From Rhodococcus ruber (GTDB lineage: Bacteria; Actinomycetota; Actinomycetes; Mycobacteriales; Mycobacteriaceae), in the NCBI RefSeq assembly GCF_027270735.1, contig NZ_JAPWIJ010000002.1, positions 558,001 to 622,000 on the forward strand: a stretch of DNA of 64,000 bases. The letters run 5' to 3'. The notes under the pieces are model-generated. The model did no database searches and was not told the DNA's origin. It worked only from the letters and a program-made list of their open reading frames with translations. How positions within the stretch are numbered: the first letter of the stretch is position 1; each line of letters begins with the position of its first letter. Position numbers and translations under genes: made by a program. Shown in pieces: positions 25,787 through 33,800 of this stretch.

Positions 25787-26842
25787 TCACAATGGAACAA
25801 CAACTTCGGATCGGTCCACCGTCGGTTCCGCGGCAGGCTCCTCCGGGGTGGACGTGGGCTCGGTTGTCACCGGAACCTCCACGGTGGTCGTGGGCGGATC
25901 CGTGTCGGGAATCTCGGGCTCGGGTTCCGGCTCGGGCTCCGGCTGCGGCTTCGGATCCTTTGTCGGAGTTCGCCCACCGCCCGCCTCGTCACCGACGGGC
26001 GAGCTGTCGCCGCCACCGACGATCACTCGGTCGGGTTTTCCGCCGCCGCCGTACCCACCGGTGTTCGACGCGGCTTCGGCTACCGGAGTCGGAACAATGC
26101 CCGCCGATGGTGGTTCGCTCCACGCGCCGACAGGGACCGGCCCGAACGTGGGTGCCTCGAGGGCCGGCGTATCTGCGGAAGGAACACTCGCCGAACCGAA
26201 AGGTACACCCGTGTCATCAGCCACCGCTGTGGGCGACGACGACGTCTCGGCGACGACGATGGCGTCCGACGTACCGACCTCGCGGCTCTGCTCGGGGCCT
26301 GTTGCCGCCAGTGCCCAGACCGTGGCACCGCTGAGCGCGGCCAGAATTGCGACACCCAAACCGATCATCGTCAGTCGCGCACTGCGCGGAGTGCCCATCC
26401 GATCACCGTGGGAAGGACTCCCGACATCCTCACCCGCTTCGGGTCCGTCAGCCGACAGCTCGCCCCGCCACGCGACAGGGCCGGTCGCGGTACCGAACAG
26501 TGCGGCCGCGACTGCGAACGGAACCTCGGCGTTCAACCGCGGATCTCCGGCGTCCACCACCCCGACGTCACGAACATCGTGGGCAGCCAAGGCGGCGCGA
26601 ACGATCGCGCAGAGCGCAATGCTGTCGCAGACCACCGCTGAGCCGACGATATGCAGATCGTTCTGGGCCGCCTGCACCCTCATGATTCCGAGCATTGTCG
26701 TGACGGCGTCACCGACACCGCCGGGAGCCGCTGCAACAGAAACAGTGCGGGTGGAAATTGGCCCGAGTTCGGGCAGATCGGCCTCGACCAGGACAGCCGA
26801 CACCTCTTCGACACCGACGTGTACGCCGAGCGCTATGGACAT
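25787..26842 (-). CDS. Membrane protein with degenerate actin-like N-terminus and Pro/Glu-rich tail
   Basis: 351 residues. Residues 1-110 keep the strand pattern of the paralogues (ALGVHVGVEEVSAVLVEA, GVVDAGDP) but lack a recognisable second phosphate loop or adenosine motif, so ATP binding is doubtful. A single membrane segment (MIGLGVAILAALSGATVWAL) lies near 150. The remaining 180 residues are low complexity: Ser/Pro-rich, a Gly stretch, then alternating Pro-Glu and Thr/Pro/Val. The ATG at 26842 follows GGGGGAG nine bases upstream, better than an in-frame TTG 24 bases earlier. The tail should be outside the cell. I know of no function. Confidence 0.7.
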   Translation of the reverse strand: MSIALGVHVGVEEVSAVLVEADLPELGPISTRTVSVAAAPGGVGDAVTTMLGIMRVQAAQNDLHIVGSAVVCDSIALCAIVRAALAAHDVRDVGVVDAGDPRLNAEVPFAVAAALFGTATGPVAWRGELSADGPEAGEDVGSPSHGDRMGTPRSARLTMIGLGVAILAALSGATVWALAATGPEQSREVGTSDAIVVAETSSSPTAVADDTGVPFGSASVPSADTPALEAPTFGPVPVGAWSEPPSAGIVPTPVAEAASNTGGYGGGGKPDRVIVGGGDSSPVGDEAGGGRTPTKDPKPQPEPEPEPEPEIPDTDPPTTTVEVPVTTEPTSTPEEPAAEPTVDRSEVVVPL

Positions 26843-26926
26843 GATCGTCGACTCCCCCGAATCCAATTCCGACTCAGAGTACCCTTCGGGGCGTCGAACA
26901 GGGAACTAAATTGTTTTATGTGGAGA

Positions 26927-28369
26927 TCAGAACTCCAGCTTGCTCGCTTCGTCTCGGGCCGACTCTGCCGCGCGGCGCTCGCGCTCGAAGAGCAGACCGA
27001 ACGTGAAACCATTCTCTCCTGCCGTCGTCCCCGCTCGCGCACCCAGCGTCCGCAGAATGCCCGCCGCGATCACCGCATCCTGATGCTCGCCGAGCACTTC
27101 CTGAATCATTTTGAAACGCTTGACGTTTGCCTTCGAGATCTTCTTGTCCACCAACGGGGCGACCAGCTCGGCCGCATACCGAGCTCGCTTCGAGGCCTTG
27201 CGAGCGCGGTGCAACGCCTCGTCGTCGGTACCCAGCACCGCACTCTTCGTACGATCGATCGCCTTCTTCCCGGCCTTGTGCGCAAGTTTGACCAGGAGGC
27301 GGTCGTTGACCTCTCCGTCGATCGGCAGTCCACGCGACCATGCCGACAACTGCGTCAGCAGCTCGCGATAGCGGTCGCCGTCGAGTTCGGCCATCGCCGT
27401 TTCCCGATGCCGAATCTGCTCTGCCAGCAGATCGTTCTCGATACGCGAGGCCACCGGCCCCAGCACCCATTCGGATGGCAGTTCACGCAGAGCAGCCGCG
27501 AACCGCGCGCGCTGCACCTGGCGGTCTCGCACCTCACCGAGAAGACTTGCGTACCAGGATAGTTCGGCCTCCAGATGAGCTGCCGGCTCGTCCTCGAACA
27601 CACTCCCGAACACCCTAAGAGTGCTGCGATACCGCCTGATCGCCACCCGGGTGGAATGAATCGGATCCAACCCTCGACGCAGATACACGTCCCCCGCGAC
27701 GATTGCCTGCACCTGCTCGTCGAGGTAGTCCGTCAGCAGCTGAAGTCCGGTGTCGGCCTGCGCCTCGCGCACAACCGACAGCGCTCGATCCAACTTCGAC
27801 GGATGCGCCGACAGGCGAGCACCGGCTCCGCGCAGCAGCTTTCCGGCTTTCTTCAGAAACGACTCGGAGCCGGCAGGGCCGAGCTCGACCTCTACCTCCC
27901 GCCACCGCGGGCCCGTCGCACCACCGATCAAGACCACCGACACCTCGTCGTCGGCGATCTCCGCAATCACCGCCCCGTCGGCGTCGGACACCGAATGCAC
28001 AGTCCGGCGCGTCGTCAATGTCGCCACCGCGGACAACTGCCCACCCATCACGGCACCGCGGAGAACGTCGGCCAGCTCGTCCGGCACGACGTCGTCGGCA
28101 CCGCTACCGAGAGGAAGTCGAATCTCCGTCCGCGCCTTCTCGGCCGGAACCTTCGCATGCCAGCCGTTGTCGGAATCACCGGTGCGCCGCCGCAGCGTGA
28201 TTCCCCGCCGCAACAGATCGTGCCCGACGGTATCGAAGTACTCGCTGATCAGATCGGTCTCACTCGATTCCAGTGCCCCGTCGGTGGGCACCAGCGAAGC
28301 GAGAGTGGGCAACTCGAAATGTGCGTCGACGTCGAACTTGTCTTCGCGCTCGGTCTGAATCGACTCCAT
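26927..28369 (-). CDS. CYTH and CHAD domain protein
   Basis: 480 residues. The CYTH (triphosphate tunnel) domain spans about 1-200: REDKFDV near the start, then RTEIRLP and WREVEVELG, supplying the alternating charged strands. The CHAD domain spans about 215-475 with HSTRVAIRRYRSTLRVF and HRARKASKRARYAAEL, rich in conserved His, Arg and Lys. These proteins bind inorganic polyphosphate through CHAD, and CYTH members hydrolyse triphosphates. AGGA seven bases upstream supports the ATG. It is embedded among the actin-fold genes on the same strand, 54 bases from the next, so shared transcription is possible. Confidence 0.9.
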   Translation of the reverse strand: MESIQTEREDKFDVDAHFELPTLASLVPTDGALESSETDLISEYFDTVGHDLLRRGITLRRRTGDSDNGWHAKVPAEKARTEIRLPLGSGADDVVPDELADVLRGAVMGGQLSAVATLTTRRTVHSVSDADGAVIAEIADDEVSVVLIGGATGPRWREVEVELGPAGSESFLKKAGKLLRGAGARLSAHPSKLDRALSVVREAQADTGLQLLTDYLDEQVQAIVAGDVYLRRGLDPIHSTRVAIRRYRSTLRVFGSVFEDEPAAHLEAELSWYASLLGEVRDRQVQRARFAAALRELPSEWVLGPVASRIENDLLAEQIRHRETAMAELDGDRYRELLTQLSAWSRGLPIDGEVNDRLLVKLAHKAGKKAIDRTKSAVLGTDDEALHRARKASKRARYAAELVAPLVDKKISKANVKRFKMIQEVLGEHQDAVIAAGILRTLGARAGTTAGENGFTFGLLFERERRAAESARDEASKLEF

Positions 28370-28423
28370 ACGACCATCCTGCCTCGAGTACCGGTGCCGA
28401 CGGCGGCGGAAGCCGCAGACCCG

Positions 28424-30088
28424 TCAGCCTCGCGGCATGTCCAGCTTCGGGAGCGGGAGATCGAACGTCCGAGTCGATCGTGTGGGGGTGGCCGGAGCCC
28501 GTGTCGTGGTGGTGGCCGGAGCCCGTGTCGTGGTGGTGGCCGGAGCCCGTGTTGTAGTGGTGGCCGGAGCCCGTGTCGTGGTGGGCGGTGCCACCGTCGT
28601 TGCCGGTGCCACCGTGGTCTGCTCCGAAGTGGGCCTGACGGGAGCCGTCGACTCGCCGTTGTCGGAAGTCGAACTGCCGGGGGGCGTCGTTCGCCGGGGC
28701 GCGGTGGCCCGTGCCCCATCGGAGGTGGTCGGTGCGTCCGACGAAGATGTGGTGGGCGTGGAGGTAGTGGGCGTGAACGCCGGGGCGGAGGTGTCGCCGG
28801 ACGGGGATGTCGACTCCGTCGTGGTCGGAAGCGGTGCCGACGGCCCTTCCGGATCTGCAGGGGAACCGGCCGATGCAGGCGCGACGGACCGGGAGCGGAC
28901 GGTCTGCGACGAATCCTGCGAGCTGCCCACCGATGGCGCCGGATCGTCGGTACTGGTCCGTGCCGCTGCGGCGACGACGGTCCCGGCCGCGCAGACGGCA
29001 ACCAGTGCGGCGACTGCACGTCCGAGATGCCGGGACTTGTTGACTCTGGTCATTCGCTTGGAGGAGGTGTCGCTGTGGCGCGGGCGTTTGGAGACCACCG
29101 AACCCACCGGGACAACTGCGGCCACCTCGCGATCGGCGGAATCGCTACCGACGGCCGCGAATTGCTCGGTGATCGCGTCGTGTGTCGCCGGCGCAGGCCG
29201 AACGCCGACCGTCCGAGCAATTCCTGCCGCACCGCGCGCCGCCAACAGTTCCGGTTGTTCGGGTACGAACACCGGTATCGAGACTGCGTCGAACAAGAAC
29301 TGCCGAACGATCTGCATGTTGGCACCACCACCGACCGCGACGACGGCGTCGACGCGGATGCCCTGCGCGCGAACGGTATCGAGCACATCGACTGCCGCCG
29401 AAACGGCTCGCTGCACCGAATCGGCGATGAGCTCGTCGACGGTGCCACGCCACAGTGTCGCGCGACCGCCGACGAAGGGTCCGGGAACCGAGACGCTGCG
29501 AAGTCGCGACAGTTCGTGTTTGCCGACTCGAACGTCGTGGACGAGCCGTCGACGAGCCTCGACCGTCAGTGCCTCTGCTGCCCCGAACATGGCGATGAGG
29601 TGATCACACAGGACGCGATCGCAGGCATCACCGCCCAATTCGTCGGTGCGAGACGCGGCGAGTACCCGGCCGCTGTGGACATCGACCACGGACACCGACG
29701 TGCCGGACGCACCGACGTCGAACAGCGCGACGCAGCCTTCCCCGACCAGCACACCCGTTTCTCGGAGCGCACCCAACTGGGCACCGAGCTCCGAGACGAG
29801 CACGACGCCGTCGGAGAAATCCTGATCGAAGGCCGTTGTGGGGTCACTCTCGCGAAGCGCGAGCACCGGGTAGAAGTCTGCGGACGCATGCTCGGTGGCC
29901 AGATTGTGCACCGAGGTGACCACGGCGTCCCACGGATCGGGAGCAAGACCGTTGGGTGCGGGCCCTGACGCCACTGGCTCGTGTACTTCCAGGACGGAAC
30001 CGGGGCGAGCGTTGTTACTGATCACACTGCGAACACCGCTCGATCCCAGTGACGCACCGAGTACAGACGCACCGACAACCGGGGACAC
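28424..30088 (-). CDS. Actin/Hsp70-fold ATPase-like membrane protein with Thr/Pro/Ala-repeat tail
   Basis: 554 residues. The N-terminal 290 residues carry the actin-fold loops GASVLGASLGSSGVRSV, LFDVGASGTSVSVVD and VAVGGGANMQIVRQF, closely matching the protein at 24265. A basic stretch and one membrane segment (AVAALVAVCAAGTVVAA, about 357-373) follow. The final 175 residues are Ser/Thr/Pro-rich and should be extracellular, with four copies of an eight-residue TTTTRAPA unit. The GTG at 30088 is chosen because GAGG lies six bases upstream and it lines up with the paralogue's start; a GTG at 30130 is the alternative. It may couple cytoplasmic nucleotide state to the cell wall, but no role is known. 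Confidence 0.75.
   Translation of the reverse strand: MSPVVGASVLGASLGSSGVRSVISNNARPGSVLEVHEPVASGPAPNGLAPDPWDAVVTSVHNLATEHASADFYPVLALRESDPTTAFDQDFSDGVVLVSELGAQLGALRETGVLVGEGCVALFDVGASGTSVSVVDVHSGRVLAASRTDELGGDACDRVLCDHLIAMFGAAEALTVEARRRLVHDVRVGKHELSRLRSVSVPGPFVGGRATLWRGTVDELIADSVQRAVSAAVDVLDTVRAQGIRVDAVVAVGGGANMQIVRQFLFDAVSIPVFVPEQPELLAARGAAGIARTVGVRPAPATHDAITEQFAAVGSDSADREVAAVVPVGSVVSKRPRHSDTSSKRMTRVNKSRHLGRAVAALVAVCAAGTVVAAAARTSTDDPAPSVGSSQDSSQTVRSRSVAPASAGSPADPEGPSAPLPTTTESTSPSGDTSAPAFTPTTSTPTTSSSDAPTTSDGARATAPRRTTPPGSSTSDNGESTAPVRPTSEQTTVAPATTVAPPTTTRAPATTTTRAPATTTTRAPATTTTRAPATPTRSTRTFDLPLPKLDMPRG
28488..28583. repeat. Four tandem copies of a 24-bp unit inside the coding sequence
   Basis: Units at 28488, 28512, 28536 and 28560. 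Three are identical and the third differs at two bases. They encode the TTTTRAPA repeats of the extracellular tail, so copy number changes would keep the frame. Confidence 0.9.
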
Positions 30089-30190
30089 AAGAAACCTCGT
30101 TCTGGTAGGCCCCAACCCACGTTCGCTCACCAGAGTACTGCTACAACCATCCGTTCGTCATGTTTTACCCGCCGAAAACAATCTCGGAGG

Positions 30191-30769
30191 TCAGTCCACG
30201 CTCGACTGATTGAAGTTCAGGTACGCCTTGGACGGGGTGGGGCCGCGCTGACCCTGATACTTCGACCCGACGGCGGCGCTGCCGTAGGGGTTCTCGGCAG
30301 GCGACGACAGCCGGAAGAGGCACAGCTGCCCGATCTTCATTCCCGGCCACAGCGTGATCGGAAGGTTGGCGACGTTGGACAACTCCAACGTGATGTGGCC
30401 ACTGAAGCCCGGATCGATGAACCCTGCCGTCGAATGGGTGAGCAGACCGAGCCGACCGAGTGAGCTCTTTCCTTCCAGGCGACCGGCCAGATAGTCCGGC
30501 AGCGTCGTCAGTTCCAGAGTGGAGCCGAGCACGAATTCACCCGGGTGCAGAACGAAGGGTTCGCCGGCCTCGGGCTCGACCAGCGTCGTCAACTCGTCCT
30601 GCTGCAACGCCGGATCGATGTGCGTGTAGCGAGTGTTGTTGAACACACGAAACAGCTTGTCGAGCCGTACATCGACACTCGACGGCTGAACCATCGACGG
30701 GTCGAACGGTTCGATCGCCAGGTTGCCCAGGGTCACCTCGGCGCGGATGTCACGGTCGGAGAGCAGCAC
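30191..30769 (-). CDS. dcd: dCTP deaminase (probably bifunctional dCTP deaminase/dUTPase)
   Basis: 192 residues, full length. Motifs include MLLSDRDIR at the start, [15 protein letters not shown], the catalytic region [20 protein letters not shown] with the general-acid/base Glu, and the C-terminal [13 protein letters not shown] lid that covers the nucleotide. It converts dCTP to dUTP or, in the actinobacterial bifunctional form, directly to dUMP, feeding dTMP synthesis. The GTG start is preceded by TAACCT at exactly six bases, suggesting a leaderless mRNA. It is divergent from the acyltransferase-like gene at 30910. Confidence 0.95.
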   Translation of the reverse strand: MLLSDRDIRAEVTLGNLAIEPFDPSMVQPSSVDVRLDKLFRVFNNTRYTHIDPALQQDELTTLVEPEAGEPFVLHPGEFVLGSTLELTTLPDYLAGRLEGKSSLGRLGLLTHSTAGFIDPGFSGHITLELSNVANLPITLWPGMKIGQLCLFRLSSPAENPYGSAAVGSKYQGQRGPTPSKAYLNFNQSSVD

Positions 30770-30775
30770 CTCTGC

Positions 30776-30781
30776 AGGTTA
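30776..30781 (-). promoter_or_regulatory. Candidate -10 element for leaderless dcd mRNA
   Basis: TAACCT on the minus strand ends six bases before the GTG at 30769. Confidence 0.5.
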
Positions 30782-30909
30782 CTGGTCCATCACGGCCTCT
30801 CGCGACACACCCGAGTCCCGGTCAGGGTGAGTAGCCCGGCAAAAGAAAATCCGGACAATCGAGCGGCACCACCTTTCACACTCGGGCAACTCCTATCAGG
30901 AAGAGTGAA

Positions 30910-31623
30910 ATGAGAATTCCATCCGGCGTTCCGTCGTACCAGGACGATCGATCTCGATGCCGCATTGTGGCCGCAACGCCCAAAAACAATCCGGCATTGT
31001 GGGATCGATTCCTCGACGGCGCAGAGGAAAGTTATACGAGACACGGTGTTGCTTCGGCGCTGGAAATGTCGACCATTCGAGACGGCAACACCACCACCCT
31101 GTTCTTCGCAGCACTCGATCACGCCGAGGTGATGGTCGGCGGGGTGCGCGTGCAAGGCCCGTATTCCTCGGTGGATCAATCACACGCACTCGTCGAATTC
31201 GCCGGGTATCCGAACGGCCGCCGCCACGTTCACGCGATGCTCGACGAGCGCATCGCGCACGGGGTGGTCGAACTCAAGTCGGCATGGGTCGCGCGAGACG
31301 CACACCGCGGCCGCGCCGTCACGGCAATGATCGCGGAGTCGCCCGCGTACAGCACCGCCCTGCTCGGCGCGCGGTACGCACTTGCCACCGCGGCCTCTCA
31401 TGTCCGTAGCTCATGGCTCGCCACCGGCGCGGTCATCGCCACCCAGATCGAACCGATTCCCTATCCCGACAACCGCTACCGAACCGAGGTGTTCTGGTGG
31501 GACAGAAAAACTCTCGCGTTCGACGCCGAACTCGCCACCTGGCGACGGATGCGTCGCAACACAGCCACTTTGCTCGCACACCGTCGACCGTCCATCGAAC
31601 TCCCGGAAGCAGTGGCGTCATGA
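30910..31623 (+). CDS. GNAT-like N-acyltransferase of unknown substrate
   Basis: 237 residues. The arrangement suggests an N-acyltransferase of the GNAT/N-acyl-amino-acid-synthase type: VVELKSAWVARDAHRGRAVTAMI resembles the strand 4 and acyl-CoA loop (split here: VVELKSAWV then RDAHRGRAVTA). The helix that follows, and the strand EVFWWDRKTLAF, complete the fold. Assignment is by pattern only. It has AGGAAGAG before the ATG and overlaps the next gene by four bases (ATGA), so it is coupled to the E1/nitroreductase fusion and probably to the c-di-GMP enzyme. Transfer of an acyl chain to an amino acid or small peptide is an inference. Confidence 0.6.
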   Translation: MRIPSGVPSYQDDRSRCRIVAATPKNNPALWDRFLDGAEESYTRHGVASALEMSTIRDGNTTTLFFAALDHAEVMVGGVRVQGPYSSVDQSHALVEFAGYPNGRRHVHAMLDERIAHGVVELKSAWVARDAHRGRAVTAMIAESPAYSTALLGARYALATAASHVRSSWLATGAVIATQIEPIPYPDNRYRTEVFWWDRKTLAFDAELATWRRMRRNTATLLAHRRPSIELPEAVAS

Positions 31624-33737
31624 GCGACGCATGGCAGCCTGTGATATTCGACAAGACGGACGCCGCGCAGTGCGCCGCACTGAAAGAACTCGAACAAGAT
31701 ACGAGCCTGACATTTCTGGACGAGCGCGAGACCCAGAGGAATGGCTTGCGCACCCTCCTCCCCAGTCCTGAGCAGAGCCTCCTCGACGAGAACGACCGGT
31801 GGGTGTACTTCCCATGGCGAAAAACGGTTGTCGCAGTTCTCGGACCCATGTCTTTTCGACACCTGAGGCTCGACAGAAACAGGAACAAGATAACCCGTTC
31901 CGAGCAGAATTCATTGGGAGATCTCACGATCGGAATTATCGGCCTCAGCGTCGGACACGCCATTGCCCACACGTTGGCACTCGAAGGGATCTGCGGAACG
32001 CTGCGCCTGGCAGATTTCGACGAGATCGAACTGTCCAATCTCAACAGAATTCCGGCATCCATCCTCGATCTCGGTATCAACAAAGCGGTCGTCGCAGCGA
32101 GACGCATTGCGGAGATAGATCCGTATCTGCGTATAGAAATAGTCCAGGACGGAATCACGGAGGACACCATCGACGGGTTCTTCGACGGACTGGACCTGCT
32201 CGTGGAGGAATGCGACTCGTTGGACGTCAAGGTCCTCGCCCGCGAAGCAGCCAGGTCGCGCCGCATCCCGGTGTTGATGGAGACATCCGACCGCGGGTTG
32301 CTCGACGTCGAACGCTTCGACCTCGAACCCGAGCGCCCGGTGTTCCACGGCATACTCGGAGACATCGCCTCGACGAGCCTGCGCGGCCTGGGCACCCGCG
32401 ACAAGATTCCGATAGTGCTCGACCAGCTGGACGCTGCACTGCTCTCGGCGCGCATGGCCGCCTCGATGGTGGAGGTGAGCGAGACGATCGAGACGTGGCC
32501 ACAGCTGGGCGGCGACGTACAGCTCGGTGGTGCCACCGTCGCGGCCGCTGTTCGACGCTTCGGCACCGGAGCCCACCTGCCGTCGGGACGAATTCGCATC
32601 GACCTCGACACCCACCTCGATGAGCTCGCGTCTCCTCGTTCGGCTCCGACCAGGACGGATGAACTGACCCCGGCCGAAGATGCCGACGGTTCGCCGCCGA
32701 GCTCCGTCGATCCCGACGCGGCCGTTCTCGACGCTGCTCGACGCGCACCGTCCGGTGGCAACAGTCAGCCGTGGACGATGTCGACCGACGGACGCACAGT
32801 GACGATAGGCGTCGACCGATCCCGCACCTCAACCCTCGACATCGCTTTTCGTGGCAGCTACGTGGCAGTGGGAGCCGCAGCCTTCAATGCTCGCGTGGCC
32901 GCCGCCGCGCAGGGCAGATTCGTCGGTGAGCGCATCACCGACCACGGAGTCGAGATCGCCTTGCGTGAGTGCGGCCCCGGACCGATCACCGACCGGCGGC
33001 TACTCGACGGCGTTATCGGACGCTGCACCAATCGGGGGTTGGGCACTGCCGAGCCTCTCGACGCGAGGGTCGCAGCAGACGTCGTCGCTGCGGCCGCCGC
33101 GGAAGGTGGGCGAGCCGTGCTACTGACTGCACGCGAATCCATTTCTGCGGCTGCGGACGTCCTCGGCGACGCCGACCGTATTCGGTATCTCACACCGCAT
33201 CTGCATCGAGAGATGTTCTCGGAGTTGAGATGGCCAGGAGATCCCGATCCGAATCGAGGCATCGAGGTATCGAGCCTGGGGATCGACGATGCGGATCTGT
33301 CCAAGCTCGAGATCGTCAAGCGGCCGGACGTCATGGCCCTCGTCGATGCCTGGGACGCCGGCGCGGCACTGGGGTCCGACATGCGCGATCGGGTGCTGTC
33401 CAGCTCAGCGCTCGTGGTGATCGTCGTACCAGGATCGACCGCAGGCCATTACATCCGAGGAGGATATGCAACGGAGAACGTTTGGGTAACTGCACATTTG
33501 CACGGACTCGCCGTCCAGCCGGTTTCTCCCGCGTTCCTGTATGCGCGCACTCCGAAGGAACATCAGCAGCTGTCGATGCACCGCGGAGAAGCGTTGCAGC
33601 AGTTGAACTCGAGGTTCCGCATGCTCCTCGACATCACCGACCTCGAATCGGTAGCGCTGGTGTTGCGGCTCAGTTGCGCCCCGAAAATCGGGATTTACAG
33701 TCGCAGACTGCCTGTTTCGGGGCCCGGATCGGGGTAG
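31620..33737 (+). CDS. moeY: MoeY-like fusion: ThiF/E1-like adenylating domain plus nitroreductase domain (Rv1355c family)
   Basis: 705 residues. Residues about 95-310 form an E1/ThiF Rossmann domain: GIIGLSVGHAIA (ATP loop), DFDEIELSNLNR (the E1 Asp and SNLNR motif) and INKAVVAARRI (Lys), but there is no zinc CxxC pair. After a Ser/Glu linker, residues about 370-700 form an FMN-type nitroreductase domain opening with DAARRAPSGGNSQPW and ending with GGYATENVWVTAHLHGLA. The family is called MoeY in M. tuberculosis, but a molybdopterin role has little support. A pathway of carboxylate adenylation followed by flavin oxidation or reduction is suggested. It shares its reading frame with the next gene across one TAG. 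Confidence 0.85.
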   Translation: MSDAWQPVIFDKTDAAQCAALKELEQDTSLTFLDERETQRNGLRTLLPSPEQSLLDENDRWVYFPWRKTVVAVLGPMSFRHLRLDRNRNKITRSEQNSLGDLTIGIIGLSVGHAIAHTLALEGICGTLRLADFDEIELSNLNRIPASILDLGINKAVVAARRIAEIDPYLRIEIVQDGITEDTIDGFFDGLDLLVEECDSLDVKVLAREAARSRRIPVLMETSDRGLLDVERFDLEPERPVFHGILGDIASTSLRGLGTRDKIPIVLDQLDAALLSARMAASMVEVSETIETWPQLGGDVQLGGATVAAAVRRFGTGAHLPSGRIRIDLDTHLDELASPRSAPTRTDELTPAEDADGSPPSSVDPDAAVLDAARRAPSGGNSQPWTMSTDGRTVTIGVDRSRTSTLDIAFRGSYVAVGAAAFNARVAAAAQGRFVGERITDHGVEIALRECGPGPITDRRLLDGVIGRCTNRGLGTAEPLDARVAADVVAAAAAEGGRAVLLTARESISAAADVLGDADRIRYLTPHLHREMFSELRWPGDPDPNRGIEVSSLGIDDADLSKLEIVKRPDVMALVDAWDAGAALGSDMRDRVLSSSALVVIVVPGSTAGHYIRGGYATENVWVTAHLHGLAVQPVSPAFLYARTPKEHQQLSMHRGEALQQLNSRFRMLLDITDLESVALVLRLSCAPKIGIYSRRLPVSGPGSG

Positions 33738-33800
33738 AGTCCGGCCGAGACCAGGGGGAACAGTCCTGCACTGCGTCTGCGAAGAGGCGGGAGCGGGGCA

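Noticed and set aside
28488..28583. Regular repeats that could suggest a CRISPR array
   Set aside because: The units are contiguous, have no spacers, and encode an in-frame eight-residue protein repeat.
27575..29968. 797-codon plus-strand open frame
   Set aside because: Antisense to the CYTH-CHAD and actin-fold genes; its sequence is the reverse reading of the Thr/Pro repeats and Arg-rich filler.
30770..30909. Riboswitch, for example for Moco or c-di-GMP, ahead of the acyltransferase-MoeY locus
   Set aside because: No conserved core or long structured leader is visible; only a short imperfect hairpin near the start codon.
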